From Brevibacterium sp. 239c (GTDB lineage: Bacteria > Actinomycetota > Actinomycetes > Actinomycetales > Brevibacteriaceae), in contig NZ_FXZH01000004.1 of assembly GCF_900169365.1 (NCBI RefSeq), positions 124,001 through 188,000 on the forward strand: a stretch of DNA of 64,000 bases, written 5' to 3'. Position 1 is the stretch's first letter. Every line of letters starts with the position of its first letter. The notes below the pieces were generated by a model. The model searched no databases, was not told the origin of the DNA, and saw only the letters and a list, made by a program, of their open reading frames with translations. Both the position numbers and the translations under genes were made by a program. Shown in pieces: positions 37,266 to 46,619 of this stretch.

Positions 37266-39200
37266 ATGACCGACAGCACAGCAGAATCCGAAACCTTTGC
37301 CCCATCTGAAGAGTTCGTTGCTGCCGCCAATGTCAAGGCCGACGAATACGAACGTGCCGATGCCGATTACCTGAGCTTCTGGGCCGAGCAGTCTCGTGAC
37401 CTCGTTGACTGGAACGAAGACTTCGGCGAAGTGCTCGACTGGACTGACCCTCCATTCGCCAAGTGGTTCATCGGCGGCAAACTCAACGTGGCCTACAACT
37501 GCCTCGACCGCCACGTCATCGCGGGCAACGGCGATCGCGTTGCCATCAACTTCGAGGGGGAACCCGGCGACTCCCGTTCCTTCACCTACGCAGAACTGCT
37601 CGCCGAAGTGTCCAAAGCAGCCAACGCCCTCACCGACCTCGGAGTCAAAGCCGGAGATCGCGTGGCAATCTACCTGCCCATGATCCCTGAAGCGATGATC
37701 TCAATGCTCGCCTGCGCCCGCCTCGGCGCTGCCCATTCTGTTGTCTTCGGCGGCTTCTCTGCCGACGCGCTGCGCTCACGCATCATCGATGCCGAGGCAC
37801 GTGTGGTCATCACCGCGGACGGCAGCTACCGCCGCACCAAGGCCACCAGCCTCAAACCCGCCGTCGACGAGGCTATGTCGCACGGAGACACTCCCGTCGA
37901 AACCGTTCTCGTGGTCCGCCGCACCGGTCAGGACGTCGAAATGGTCGACGGCCGGGATCAGTGGTGGGACGAGACCATGGAAACCATGAGCCCTGAACAC
38001 GAATGCGAGTTCTTCGATTCCGAGAACCCGCTGTTCATTCTCTACACCTCGGGAACGACAGGTAAGCCGAAAGGCATTCTGCACACTTCAGGCGGATACC
38101 TCACTCAGGTGCTCTACTCCATGAAGGCCGTCTTCGACATCAAGCCCGAATCCGATGTCTTCTGGTGCACGGCCGACGTCGGCTGGGTCACCGGACATTC
38201 CTACGTCACCTACGGTCCGTTGGCCGCTGGCGTCACGCAGATTGTCTACGAAGGCACACCCGACACTCCTCACCAGGGCCGCTGGTGGGAGATCATCGAG
38301 AAGTACAAGGCAACGATCCTCTATGCCGCACCGACGGCGATCCGCACGTTCATGAAATGGGGCGAGGAGATCCCAGCCAAGTACGATCTCTCCAGCCTTC
38401 GCCTGCTCGGCAGCGTCGGCGAACCGATCAACCCGGAAGCCTGGCGCTGGTACCACCGCGTCGTCGGCGGTGAGAATTGCCCCATCGTCGACACCTGGTG
38501 GCAGACGGAGACCGGCGCGCATATGATCGCTCCGCTTCCCGGTGTGATGTCGACGAAGCCAGGATCCTCGCAGCGTCCCATTCCCGGCGTCTCCGTCGAT
38601 GTCGTCGACGATGAGGGCAACAGCCCCGCCGGCCCAGAGGGCGGGCTGCTCGTCATTCGTCAGCCGTGGCCGTCCATGCTGCGCGGTATCTGGAAAGATC
38701 CCGAGCGCTTCAAAGAGACCTATTGGTCACGCTTCGAGGACACCTATTTCGCAGGGGATGGTGCCAGGCGCGATGAAGATGGTGACATCTGGTTCCTCGG
38801 GCGTGTCGATGACGTGATGAACGTGTCGGGGCACCGTCTGTCGACTACTGAGATCGAGTCCTCCTTGGTTGCTCACCCCTATGTCGCCGAGGCAGCTGTG
38901 GTCGGAGCTGCCGACGATACGTCCGGTCAGGCCGTCGTTGCGTTCGTCATCGTGGGCAACGATGTCGAGGACTCTCCGGAAACGTCCGAGACGCTGCGGA
39001 AGCATGTCGGCAAGGACATCGGGCCGATTGCGAAGCCGAAAAAGGTTCATATAGTGTCCGAACTGCCGAAGACACGCTCCGGCAAGATCATGCGCCGTCT
39101 GCTCAAAGACGTCGCCGAACACCGCAAGGTGGGAGACTCCTCGACCCTGGCCGACTCCTCGGTCATGGATCTAATCGAAGAATCTGTGTCGAAGGACTGA
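37266..39200 (+). CDS. acs: Acetyl-CoA synthetase
   Basis: The 644-residue AMP-forming ligase has motif FILYTSGTTGKPKG, VDTWWQTETGAHMIAPLPG, WFLGRVDDVMNVSGHRLSTTE and the C-terminal TRSGKIMRR, whose Lys (about 607) is the acetylation-regulated catalytic Lys of Acs enzymes. It activates acetate with ATP and CoA. The ATG at 37266 has GGAGG five bases upstream and is chosen over ATG 37248. A terminator follows. Probable control by Crp/GlxR through the site at 37125. Confidence 0.96.
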   Translation: MTDSTAESETFAPSEEFVAAANVKADEYERADADYLSFWAEQSRDLVDWNEDFGEVLDWTDPPFAKWFIGGKLNVAYNCLDRHVIAGNGDRVAINFEGEPGDSRSFTYAELLAEVSKAANALTDLGVKAGDRVAIYLPMIPEAMISMLACARLGAAHSVVFGGFSADALRSRIIDAEARVVITADGSYRRTKATSLKPAVDEAMSHGDTPVETVLVVRRTGQDVEMVDGRDQWWDETMETMSPEHECEFFDSENPLFILYTSGTTGKPKGILHTSGGYLTQVLYSMKAVFDIKPESDVFWCTADVGWVTGHSYVTYGPLAAGVTQIVYEGTPDTPHQGRWWEIIEKYKATILYAAPTAIRTFMKWGEEIPAKYDLSSLRLLGSVGEPINPEAWRWYHRVVGGENCPIVDTWWQTETGAHMIAPLPGVMSTKPGSSQRPIPGVSVDVVDDEGNSPAGPEGGLLVIRQPWPSMLRGIWKDPERFKETYWSRFEDTYFAGDGARRDEDGDIWFLGRVDDVMNVSGHRLSTTEIESSLVAHPYVAEAAVVGAADDTSGQAVVAFVIVGNDVEDSPETSETLRKHVGKDIGPIAKPKKVHIVSELPKTRSGKIMRRLLKDVAEHRKVGDSSTLADSSVMDLIEESVSKD

Positions 39201-39228
39201 TCCTGCTGCATTAAGGCGACACTGAGGC

Positions 39229-39291
39229 AAACCCGCCGGTGAGAACGGATGCTCGCAAAGAGCCGTTCCGGATTCATCTGGCGGGTTTTTC
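39229..39291 (+). terminator. Terminator after acs
   Basis: AAACCCGCC (39229-39237) pairs with GGCGGGTTT (39280-39288), followed by TTTCTCGTTTT. A smaller inner hairpin (AACGG/CCGTT) lies between the arms. Confidence 0.8.
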
Positions 39292-39381
39292 TCGTTTTAC
39301 TGCCCGTATTTCTTTGGTCACCGGGCGCGTTCAGACTACTCTTAAGAAAGATTGTCCAAGTTTTTGTCGATAGGAGCACTC

Positions 39382-39789
39382 ATGGCTGAGAGGTCGATCA
39401 GCGAACTGATCAAAGGCATCGGCGACGATTCCAAAGCGATCGCCGAGGAAGAAATTGCGCTGGCCAAGGCTGAAGCCACAGCCGGGGCGAAGAACTTGGG
39501 CATTGGATCGGCACTTGCTGTCGTGGCCCTGTTTTTCTTGTTCTTGTCATCGTTCATGGTGATTTTCGCCGGGGCCGCCGCATTCCACGAGGGCCTGGGT
39601 TGGCCGTGGTGGGGAAGCTTCCTCATTGTCTTCGGCATCCTCGCGGTGCTCGCCATCATCCTCGTTCTGATTGCCCTGCCGCTGTTCAAGAAGGGCAACC
39701 CGGTTCCGGGCACAGCGATCGATTCGGCCAAGTCGTTGTTCGCCTCGGTCAAGCGCGCACTGAAGAACCCTTCAGGTCCGCGTTACTGA
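39382..39789 (+). CDS. Holin-X family (DUF1469) membrane protein
   Basis: The 135-residue protein has an N-terminal amphipathic segment (SISELIKGIGDDSKAIAEEE, then IALAKAEA) and two membrane helices (about 41-65 and 73-98). This is the signature of the actinobacterial putative holin-X/DUF1469 family. AGGAG precedes the ATG at 39382. Despite the name, a phage-type lysis role is not established; it is a chromosomal gene that often follows acs in this group. Confidence 0.8.
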   Translation: MAERSISELIKGIGDDSKAIAEEEIALAKAEATAGAKNLGIGSALAVVALFFLFLSSFMVIFAGAAAFHEGLGWPWWGSFLIVFGILAVLAIILVLIALPLFKKGNPVPGTAIDSAKSLFASVKRALKNPSGPRY

Positions 39790-39866
39790 CAGATCTCGCA
39801 ACAAAGCACAGCAGAACAGCTCCACACTCGGTGGCGTCGGGCTCGGCCCGGCGCCGCCGAGTGCAT

Positions 39867-41387
39867 TCACTCGGCAGGCATTGTGATGATGTACGCGCAG
39901 ATCTTTTCGCCGAACAGGAATTCGACCGGGCTGCTCTCGCGACGTGATCGTGGCTTGTCATGTGGCTGTCTTCGTTTTTTCGGCGGGCCGTGGGCCCGGC
40001 TGGTTTCCGGGCGACGTCGTCGCTTAGTCACGTCGAACTCACCCTCGGCTGCCTCAACCTCACCAGGTTTGCTCTCGGCTGCCTCAACCTCACTGTCGAC
40101 TGCAGAGGACTTGCCGGCGCGGGAGTCGATGGGTTTGGTCCGGGTCTCGTAGCGGTTGCCCGTCGGGGTCTTCACAATCAGCTTCTCGGGAGTCGCTAAG
40201 TGCTTCCGACCGTTGAGTTCCTTGACGAAGTTACAGGCGGCGCACAGGCCCGAGGCGTTGTCCCAATCCGTATCGCCGCCGGCGGCGAAGGCTCTGGCAT
40301 GGTCGGCGTGCTTGATCTGTGCATCGCACCACGGTGAGCGGCAGACGTCGTCACGAATGACGATCATGCGTCGCAGCAGCCCGGGGAACTCCCTACGCCG
40401 GGAATCCATGCGCACCAGTTGGCCGTCGTCGGGGCGTGCATAGAGCCTGCGCAGGAAGACGGCCGCTTCGTCCCCTGCCACGAACTTCCGGGCGGCTCCA
40501 GCGGGTACGGGGCCGAAACCCGGAAGCCAGGCCGGCTCCTCGCCGGCGCACACCAAGCTGTCATCATTCATGACAAGATGGATCTCGGTCGGAACCGCGG
40601 CGGCACACTCCTGGCCAGTTGTCCGCTCGACGAGCAGGTCCGCTATCACCTGGGACTGTGAGCGTTGGCCTGCATCTCCCGTCCCAATCAGGGAGGCCGC
40701 CGACTTCTTCAGGTTTGTGTAGACGGCCACGGCCTGGGGCATGGGCAGCAGTGCACTGAGATAGGCCATGTTGCCTGGGGCCGGACGAACCGAGACTGCC
40801 CGTTCCTCAGTGCATTTCTCAAGGTGCTCAACGGCGGCCTTCTGGTCGACCTGCTGTGCCAGAGCCCGGACTTCGTTGCCCAACCGCCCGACTCCCACCT
40901 CAGCGAGGCGATCGGCCATCCGCTCGTCGATCTGTCGACGTTTGTCCCGGGGAAGCCAATCGGTTTCCTTCGCAACGGCACGAGCCTTCTCTTCGGATAT
41001 GCGGCCGGATTTCAGCGCCGAATAAGTCTGGGGCAGATCGATGAGCAGGGAGCGCGAGAATTTCAGCAGCGTGCTGCCTCGGGCTCGAGAGACTTTGCGG
41101 GCGAGTGCGATCTCTGCGCCGACACCCTTGCCCTGCATTCTGCTTGGCACTCCGTCTTCGGCTTCGCTGTTGCGTCGGTGCATGTCGAAGGTCAGGGTTT
41201 CCCTGGCTTGGGCAGCGGTCGCGGCAGACGTCAGTTCCTCGAGTGCAGTGATCCGAGCGATCGCCTCAACCTCGCTGAGGGCCGGAGGCAGATTCGACAG
41301 CACCTCATGCCACCGGTGGATCTCGGTGGTGACGTCGGGAACCGTCTCTGCTTCCATACCAAACAGGCTAGTACTCGCCGATGACAC
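39867..41387 (-). CDS. DUF222/HNH endonuclease
   Basis: The 506-residue protein has an N-terminal DUF222 domain (helical, with ALKSGRISEEKARAVAKETD) and an HNH nuclease fold (CRSPWCDAQIKHADHARAFA, then GLCAACNFVKEL) with Cys pairs for zinc. A Lys/Arg/Glu-rich C-terminal tail of about 100 residues follows (EAAESKPGEVEAAEGEFD, KRRRRPE). Such proteins occur in many paralogs in actinobacteria; their function is unsettled. An alternative start is the ATG at 41357. No strong ribosome-binding site is seen for either. Confidence 0.85.
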   Translation of the reverse strand: MSSASTSLFGMEAETVPDVTTEIHRWHEVLSNLPPALSEVEAIARITALEELTSAATAAQARETLTFDMHRRNSEAEDGVPSRMQGKGVGAEIALARKVSRARGSTLLKFSRSLLIDLPQTYSALKSGRISEEKARAVAKETDWLPRDKRRQIDERMADRLAEVGVGRLGNEVRALAQQVDQKAAVEHLEKCTEERAVSVRPAPGNMAYLSALLPMPQAVAVYTNLKKSAASLIGTGDAGQRSQSQVIADLLVERTTGQECAAAVPTEIHLVMNDDSLVCAGEEPAWLPGFGPVPAGAARKFVAGDEAAVFLRRLYARPDDGQLVRMDSRRREFPGLLRRMIVIRDDVCRSPWCDAQIKHADHARAFAAGGDTDWDNASGLCAACNFVKELNGRKHLATPEKLIVKTPTGNRYETRTKPIDSRAGKSSAVDSEVEAAESKPGEVEAAEGEFDVTKRRRRPETSRAHGPPKKRRQPHDKPRSRRESSPVEFLFGEKICAYIITMPAE

Positions 41388-41434
41388 GACATTTGCCGCG
41401 AGCCCTCACCGCCGAAACGAAGGAAGCACCGGCC

Positions 41435-42217
41435 TCAGAAGTCGATATCGATATGGACGTCGCGGTCCCAGTCCGTCGCCCAGCCGAGGTGATCGAGAGC
41501 GAAGTCGAGGATGCCCGCTGTGAAGCCCCACACCTTGAGCACTCCGACGTCGAAGGCCGGAGTGGTGAGCTTCAGATCCGGCCGGGAGAACGTGCCCCGA
41601 TTGGCCGGTGCCACCAGGTCAGCGGCAGAGATTCGGTAGACGGAATACGACTCTGACTTGTCCATCACTCGCACCGCCCCCGGCTGCGCCCAGTACCCGA
41701 TGACAGGGGTGACCTGGAACTTGCTGACGGGAATGTAGAGCGAGTCCATCTGCCCGAGCACCTCGACCGTCGAGGGCACAATCCCAGCTTCCTCCTGCGC
41801 CTCACGCAGTGCCGCAGCGGCCAAGGAGTCGTCTTCCGGGTCCCGCCCGCCACCGGGAAAAGCCACCTGCCCGGGATGGTTGCGAAGCGTGCTGGCCCGC
41901 TGGAGCAAGACGATATCGACATCGTCGACGCCGAAGTCAGCCAAGCGTGATGACTCGGCTCGGCCGGCGTCTGTGCGCGGTTGCCCTCCCCTGCCGAAGA
42001 GCATGAGGACGGCGGCATCATGCACCGAACCGTCGTCGGGAGCCTGAGCGAGTCGCAGCCATTCGGGTGAACCATTCGAGGCAGCCAGGTGTTCCAGTTG
42101 GGTTCGCAGCGTCTGATCGTGTGCGACGGAGTCATGCCCGCTCATCCCTTGCCCAGAGGTTCCCTGCCCGGTCAAACTCTGTCCCACCTGCGAATGCTCA
42201 TACGCTTCGGCGCTCAT
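41435..42217 (-). CDS. Nudix hydrolase, CoA pyrophosphatase type (NudL-like)
   Basis: The 260-residue protein contains LRNHPGQVAFPGGGRDPEDD followed by ALREAQEEAGI, that is, the CoA-pyrophosphatase signature directly before a complete Nudix box (catalytic Glu residues in REAQEEAG, about 138-145). Such enzymes hydrolyse CoA derivatives to 3',5'-ADP and phosphopantetheine. The first 35 residues are a Gly/Ser/Gln-rich extension. It overlaps nth by ATGA. Confidence 0.9.
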   Translation of the reverse strand: MSAEAYEHSQVGQSLTGQGTSGQGMSGHDSVAHDQTLRTQLEHLAASNGSPEWLRLAQAPDDGSVHDAAVLMLFGRGGQPRTDAGRAESSRLADFGVDDVDIVLLQRASTLRNHPGQVAFPGGGRDPEDDSLAAAALREAQEEAGIVPSTVEVLGQMDSLYIPVSKFQVTPVIGYWAQPGAVRVMDKSESYSVYRISAADLVAPANRGTFSRPDLKLTTPAFDVGVLKVWGFTAGILDFALDHLGWATDWDRDVHIDIDF

Positions 42218-42954
42218 GCTTCAGGCGCCATTTCGAATCGGAGCATCGCGCGCGCCTTCTTCGGATCCAGTTCCCCGGTCCCGAACGAGGGACACAAAGC
42301 CATCAGTGGGCAGACTCCGCAGGCGGGTCTGCGCGAGTGGCAGATGCGCCGTCCGTGGAAGATGACGCGGTGGGAGAGCAGGGTCAGTTCTTTTTTCGGG
42401 AACAGTGCCGCGATGTCGTGTTCGGCCTTGACCGCATCACTTTCGTCGGTCCAGCCGAGCCTGCGTGCCAATCGCCCCATGTGCGTGTCCACGGTCAGGC
42501 CGGGGGTGTCGAACGCGTTGCCGAGCACCACATTCGCGGTCTTTCGTCCGACACCGGCAAGCTTGACCAGCTTGTCCAAGGAGTTCGGAACCTCGCCGTC
42601 GTAGGTGTCGACGAGTTCGTTGGCGAGTTTGACGATGTTGCGGGACTTCGCCCGGTAGAAGCCGGTCGAGTGGATGAGCTCCTCGACCTCGATGAGGTTG
42701 GCCACCGCGAGGCTGTGCGCATCAGGGAAGACAGAGAACAGTCCCGGTGTCACCGCATTGACCCTGATGTCTGTGGTCTGCGCGGAAAGGACCGTGGCGA
42801 TGAGGAGTTGGAACGGGGTCTCGAAGTCGAGCTCGCATTTCGCATTCGGGTACACCTCCGCGAGGATGCGATGAATCTTCCTGGCCCGTCGGGTCTTGCC
42901 CAATGGGGTTTCCTTGGCGAACTTCCGCGCGCTCTTCTCTGCCACCGTCAACAC
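42214..42954 (-). CDS. nth: Endonuclease III
   Basis: The 246-residue DNA glycosylase/AP lyase has the HhH motif LAGVGRKTANVVLG with catalytic Lys138, Asp156 in LTVDTHMGR, and the [4Fe-4S] cluster C-x6-C-x2-C-x5-C (Cys205, 212, 215, 221). It removes oxidised pyrimidines. It is translationally coupled to the Nudix gene downstream and divergent from crp, the conserved actinobacterial arrangement. Confidence 0.96.
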   Translation of the reverse strand: MLTVAEKSARKFAKETPLGKTRRARKIHRILAEVYPNAKCELDFETPFQLLIATVLSAQTTDIRVNAVTPGLFSVFPDAHSLAVANLIEVEELIHSTGFYRAKSRNIVKLANELVDTYDGEVPNSLDKLVKLAGVGRKTANVVLGNAFDTPGLTVDTHMGRLARRLGWTDESDAVKAEHDIAALFPKKELTLLSHRVIFHGRRICHSRRPACGVCPLMALCPSFGTGELDPKKARAMLRFEMAPEA

Positions 42955-43032
42955 GACTCACCATCCTAATCCGTGCCCCGGATTTCCGCAGTTGCGTGCC
43001 TCACATCGCCGAGGTGGCCCTACACTGACCCG

Positions 43033-43050
43033 GCGAACGGGAACGTTCGC
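43033..43050. promoter_or_regulatory. Palindrome in the nth-crp divergent region
   Basis: GCGAACG-GGAA-CGTTCGC has perfect 7-base arms and a four-base centre. It resembles an SOS-type element, but the spacing between GAAC and GTTC is six, not four, so it is not a standard LexA box. It lies 80 bases upstream of nth and 150 upstream of crp. Confidence 0.4.
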
Positions 43051-43200
43051 ACGCAACCGTGGCCCACCTCGGCGAGGGCGGAAGAAACGCAAGCAAAACC
43101 CCTTGTTTTGCACTAATGCCGCAAACTCCCGCGCCTTTGCTGGTATCAGCACCGTTGACCAGGTAGATTTATCTGTGATTACCACGACAAGGAGGACACA

Positions 43201-43878
43201 GTGGATATTGAAGTTGTGCGGGGCGCAACGCTCTTCGCAGGTTTGGACGATGAATCGACGAGCGCTTTGATGAAGTTCATGAACCCGCGGAGTCTCCGTC
43301 GGGGAACCGTGCTCTTTCACGAGGGCGATGCCGGTGACGAACTTTATATCGTCTCCAGTGGCAAGCTCAAGATCGGCCGCGAGTCCTCCGACGGCCGCGA
43401 AAATCTGCTCTCGGTCATCGGGCCGGGCGAGATCATCGGTGAGCTCAGCCTCTTCGATCCGGGTCCACGCTCGACCTCCGTCACCGCTGTCTCTCAGTCC
43501 GAGCTGCTCAGCCTCAAGCACGAGGACCTCACGACCTGGCTCGATGAGCGTCCCCGGGCCGCAATGAACCTGCTCAAGGCTCTCGCACAGCGTCTGCGCC
43601 GTACGAACGAGACCGTGGGCGACCTCGTGTTCTCCGATGTCCCCGGTCGTGTTGCCAAGGCTCTGCTGGACCTCGCGTCTCGCTTCTCGAAGCCGGCACC
43701 GGACGGTGTCCTCGTCGCACACGATCTGACGCAGGAAGAGCTCGCACAGCTCGTCGGCGCCTCACGTGAGACCGTGAACAAGGCCCTCGCCGACTTCGCA
43801 GCTCGCGGCTTCATTCGCCTCGAGGCTCGTTCCGTCGTCATCCTCGACATGGAGCGCATGCGCAACCGCGCCCGCTGA
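43201..43878 (+). CDS. crp: Crp/GlxR-type cAMP-responsive regulator
   Basis: The 225-residue protein has a cyclic-nucleotide-binding domain (about 1-125) with the phosphate-binding cassette EIIGELSLFDPGPRSTSVTA (about 77-96), a dimerisation helix (TNETVGDLVFS) and a winged helix (TQEELAQLVGASRETVNKAL, 177-196). It begins with GTG after GGAGG. In Corynebacteriales GlxR is a global regulator of carbon use. A well-formed terminator follows. A matching site is present at acs. Confidence 0.94.
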   Translation: MDIEVVRGATLFAGLDDESTSALMKFMNPRSLRRGTVLFHEGDAGDELYIVSSGKLKIGRESSDGRENLLSVIGPGEIIGELSLFDPGPRSTSVTAVSQSELLSLKHEDLTTWLDERPRAAMNLLKALAQRLRRTNETVGDLVFSDVPGRVAKALLDLASRFSKPAPDGVLVAHDLTQEELAQLVGASRETVNKALADFAARGFIRLEARSVVILDMERMRNRAR

Positions 43879-43920
43879 TCACTGCGCGAATGCGGCTAAG
43901 ATCTCAAGCCGCGGTCGCAC

Positions 43921-43963
43921 GACAAGGAACTCCCCAGCTTTATGGCTGGGGAGTTCCTTGTTT
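43921..43963. terminator. Bidirectional terminator between crp and the convergent operon
   Basis: A perfect 17-base stem (ACAAGGAACTCCCCAGC with its complement) and a six-base loop are followed by TTTT on the plus strand. It serves crp and probably the operon ending at 43985. Confidence 0.93.
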
Positions 43964-43984
43964 TAAGAGTCGGCGAGAAGGTTT

Positions 43985-44380
43985 TTATGAGTCGGTCAGA
44001 AGCCGGGAGGTTGTTGCCCTCCGGAAAAGGACGATCACACTGATGACTGCGATTATCCCGGCGACGGACATGATCGTGAAGTCGAGGGGCAGCACAGTGA
44101 AGCGTTCGTCCGACCATTCGGTTCCAGTGGCACCGACGCTGCACCTGATCCCCGGCGGGAAGAAGCTCGTGTCATAACCGAGTCCATGCTCGAGAGGTAT
44201 GCCCTCTGGCGTGGCGGGACACCATGGCTGATCAGGGCTGCCGCGGTTGCTCAGCGAGTATCCGAGGCCCCACGTGTGGAAGAGCGTGAGCACGATGGCA
44301 GGCACGCTGAGCCCGAGATACAGCCACGGACTGGCCCAGATTCGCCGTCTTGACCGTCGCTTCGTCCGACCGCCGCTCAT
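43985..44380 (-). CDS. Small two-TM membrane protein
   Basis: The 131-residue protein has a basic N-terminus (KRRSRRR), a membrane helix (about 17-37), an external loop with two Cys (PWCPATPEG and IRCSVG) that could form a disulfide, and a second helix (about 98-118). It overlaps the upstream MBL gene by ATGA and ends the operon. No family recognised. Confidence 0.72.
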   Translation of the reverse strand: MSGGRTKRRSRRRIWASPWLYLGLSVPAIVLTLFHTWGLGYSLSNRGSPDQPWCPATPEGIPLEHGLGYDTSFFPPGIRCSVGATGTEWSDERFTVLPLDFTIMSVAGIIAVISVIVLFRRATTSRLLTDS

Positions 44381-45141
44381 CCGTCCTCGGGCATGAGCGC
44401 GCCGAGGTAGTTCAGCTGCGCCCGCACGATCTGCTCGGCTGCCCCACGGACGCTGGGATCAACGTCGTGGTAGACGATGTCGCAGACCGCAGATGCGGTC
44501 CTCGCTCCTTGCGCCAGGGCTGCCTTGACCTGGTCGATCCGCTCAAGCCGGTGGCTTCGGTAGTAGGCGAGAACCTCGGCGGGAGACTCGATCGTGGGGC
44601 CATGAGCCGGCTCGATGCTCACGAACACACCGTCACCGTGGAATCGGATCAGCCGGTCGAGTGACTCAAGGTAGTCGCTCAGAGACCCTTCCGGGTGGGT
44701 GACGATCGTCGTCCCCTCCCCCAGCACTGTGTCGCCGCTGTAGAGCACGTGATCGTGGATGAGGCTGATGCTGTCCATCGTGTGCCCCGGCGTCGACACG
44801 ACCTCCATCATATCGGCCGTGTCAGTGCCGAATACGATCATGTCACCATCGGCTACAGGAGAGCTCAGGCGGGAGAACTTCTCAAGAACTGCGTACACGG
44901 GCACGTCCGGTGCCCACGCCTCCACGCTGCCCAGCATCTCCGAGTGGTCGGCATGCTGATGGGTGAGGATGATGGCTGAGAGCTTCCGCTCACCGATCTG
45001 AGCCAGAAAGTTTTCCCGGTGCTCAGCCAGTTCGGGGCCCGGATCGATGAGTACTGCCGAAGTGTCGTCGGCTGAGGTGATGACGTAGGTGTTGGTGCCC
45101 GTCAGCGTCATCGGGGATGGGTTGTTCGCGCGGATCCTCAT
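44377..45141 (-). CDS. MBL-fold metallohydrolase
   Basis: The 254-residue protein has the metal motif THQHADH (60-66) in the Ile/Leu strand ILTHQHADHSE, DPGPELAEHRE upstream, GHTMDSISLI, and a C-terminal helix region, like the LACTB2/RNase-like small MBL hydrolases. Its substrate is unknown. It is coupled at both ends by ATGA overlaps in a run of four genes. Confidence 0.88.
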   Translation of the reverse strand: MRIRANNPSPMTLTGTNTYVITSADDTSAVLIDPGPELAEHRENFLAQIGERKLSAIILTHQHADHSEMLGSVEAWAPDVPVYAVLEKFSRLSSPVADGDMIVFGTDTADMMEVVSTPGHTMDSISLIHDHVLYSGDTVLGEGTTIVTHPEGSLSDYLESLDRLIRFHGDGVFVSIEPAHGPTIESPAEVLAYYRSHRLERIDQVKAALAQGARTASAVCDIVYHDVDPSVRGAAEQIVRAQLNYLGALMPEDG

Positions 45142-46115
45142 GATTGCTCGGTCTCTTCCTCGCCGGTTTCGGCATTGTTATCATCGTCGCTCTGGGATAG
45201 GAACCCTGGACTCTGGTCGTTCTCGTCATCGCCGACGGCGACCGCATAGTCACGCAGAGTGCCTTTTCGGTAGAGGTCGCGTCCCGGGTGGATGACGACT
45301 CGCCATTCGCCGTCGTCATCGGTGACCTCGGGCCGCAGCGGATGCAGGTCACGGACCTGGGCCATGGCGGCTCCCACGCTGGGCACATCGACCAGGCTTT
45401 CGGCGATGATGCGTGTGCTCGCGCTGATCTTATCGGGGTCCCCACCGGCCTCGGCGAGGATGTCTGCTGGCCGTTTCCACCCGCCCGAGGTCTCATTCGG
45501 AGAGAGGAAGTCGATGTCCTGGCCGAAGGGCACTGTGGCCACAAAATAGGTGGTATCGAAGCGATGCAGCTGAGTTGGCGTGTTGATCCACCGCAGCCAG
45601 GGTTTGCAGAGATCCGGACGCAGCTTGAGATCACGTTCGCGCAGGATCTGAGACCAGGAGATTTCGCTGGAGAACAGCCGTGAGCGTGTTCCGCGCCAAT
45701 CGGTCTGGGGTGCGGCGACAATGTCACGGTCGACGTCTTCGGCCAGCAGGACCCCCGTTGCGGCGAACGAGATGCGGGCCGCTGCTGAGAAGTGGTGCAG
45801 TGCCCGTGACTTGTTCTCGATGCTCAGAGTCCGTGCGCAGCGAGCCGAGTTCCATCCGGCCAGCGGCAGGTTGCGCAGGTCGCCGAGACGCAGATTGCTG
45901 ACCGGGTAGGCCCAGCGGTTACGGTCTTCGACTCCTCTGGCATCAAGTTGTCGGGTGATGAAGGTTTCCAAGCCTTCGAGGGAGTCCCTGATCAGCACGA
46001 TCGCCGAGGCGGGGCGTGGTGCTTCGGGGACCGGGAACCGCCCGTCGGACTGCCATTGGTCCAAGAGCCAACGCAGCTCCGACGAGACGGCCAGGGTACG
46101 TCCGTTAAACGGCAT
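45138..46115 (-). CDS. Nudix-like protein with a degenerate catalytic box
   Basis: The 325-residue protein aligns in layout with the NUDT19/RP2-type Nudix proteins of actinobacteria: ASAIVLIRDSLEGLETFITR, the central RDLKLRPDLCKPWLRWINTP and FDTTYFVATVPFGQDID. At the position of the Nudix box, however, it reads HFSAAARISFAATGVLLAED, where family members carry an R-E-x-x-E-E core. Both catalytic Glu and the Arg are absent or replaced, so hydrolysis is unlikely. It overlaps RidA and the MBL gene. It ends in an acidic tail. Confidence 0.82.
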   Translation of the reverse strand: MPFNGRTLAVSSELRWLLDQWQSDGRFPVPEAPRPASAIVLIRDSLEGLETFITRQLDARGVEDRNRWAYPVSNLRLGDLRNLPLAGWNSARCARTLSIENKSRALHHFSAAARISFAATGVLLAEDVDRDIVAAPQTDWRGTRSRLFSSEISWSQILRERDLKLRPDLCKPWLRWINTPTQLHRFDTTYFVATVPFGQDIDFLSPNETSGGWKRPADILAEAGGDPDKISASTRIIAESLVDVPSVGAAMAQVRDLHPLRPEVTDDDGEWRVVIHPGRDLYRKGTLRDYAVAVGDDENDQSPGFLSQSDDDNNAETGEEETEQS

Positions 46116-46578
46116 CGTCCTCGACCTCGACGACGACCTCGACCTCGACGGGGGTGCCGAGAGGAAGAGTGTTCACACCAACGGCGCTGCGCGTGTGCTG
46201 GCCGCGGTCGCCGAAGATCTCACCGTAGAGTTCGGAGACTCCGTTGATGACGGCTGGCTGCTGTGTGAAGTCATCGGCCGAGTTCACGAACCCGGTGACC
46301 TTGACGATGCGGACGATCTTGTCGAGGTCGCCGATGACGCCGGCAACCGCTGCGAGAGCGTTGAGTCCTGCGGTCCGTGCCAGGTCGTACCCGGTCTCTA
46401 GATCGACATCCGAGCCGATGTGGCCTATCGCGGGAAGTTTCCCATCGACGACGGGCAGCTGGCCCGAGGTGTAGACGTAGTTGCCGGTGCGCAGCGCCGG
46501 TACGTAGACGCCGGCGGGTGCGGCGACATCGGGCAGGGTGAGACCGAGTTCAGCAATGCGGTCTAGGGTCTTCGACAT
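46105..46578 (-). CDS. RidA-family protein
   Basis: The 157-residue protein has the RidA/YjgF pattern VYVPALRTGNYVYTSGQLPV near the start and a VKVTGFVNSADDF segment, then a C-terminal VEVEVVVEVE strand. RidA proteins hydrolyse reactive enamine/imine intermediates. The usual catalytic Arg near the C-terminus appears as HTRSAVGVNTLP, which fits. It overlaps the Nudix-like gene by 11 bases. Confidence 0.9.
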   Translation of the reverse strand: MSKTLDRIAELGLTLPDVAAPAGVYVPALRTGNYVYTSGQLPVVDGKLPAIGHIGSDVDLETGYDLARTAGLNALAAVAGVIGDLDKIVRIVKVTGFVNSADDFTQQPAVINGVSELYGEIFGDRGQHTRSAVGVNTLPLGTPVEVEVVVEVEDDAV

Positions 46579-46619
46579 GGTAGGTCCTTCGATGAGGGTG
46601 TTTCAAGTCAGTTGGGTGC

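Noticed and set aside
43033-43050. SOS/LexA box in front of nth
   Set aside because: GAAC and GTTC are six bases apart, not four, so it does not fit the actinobacterial SOS box.
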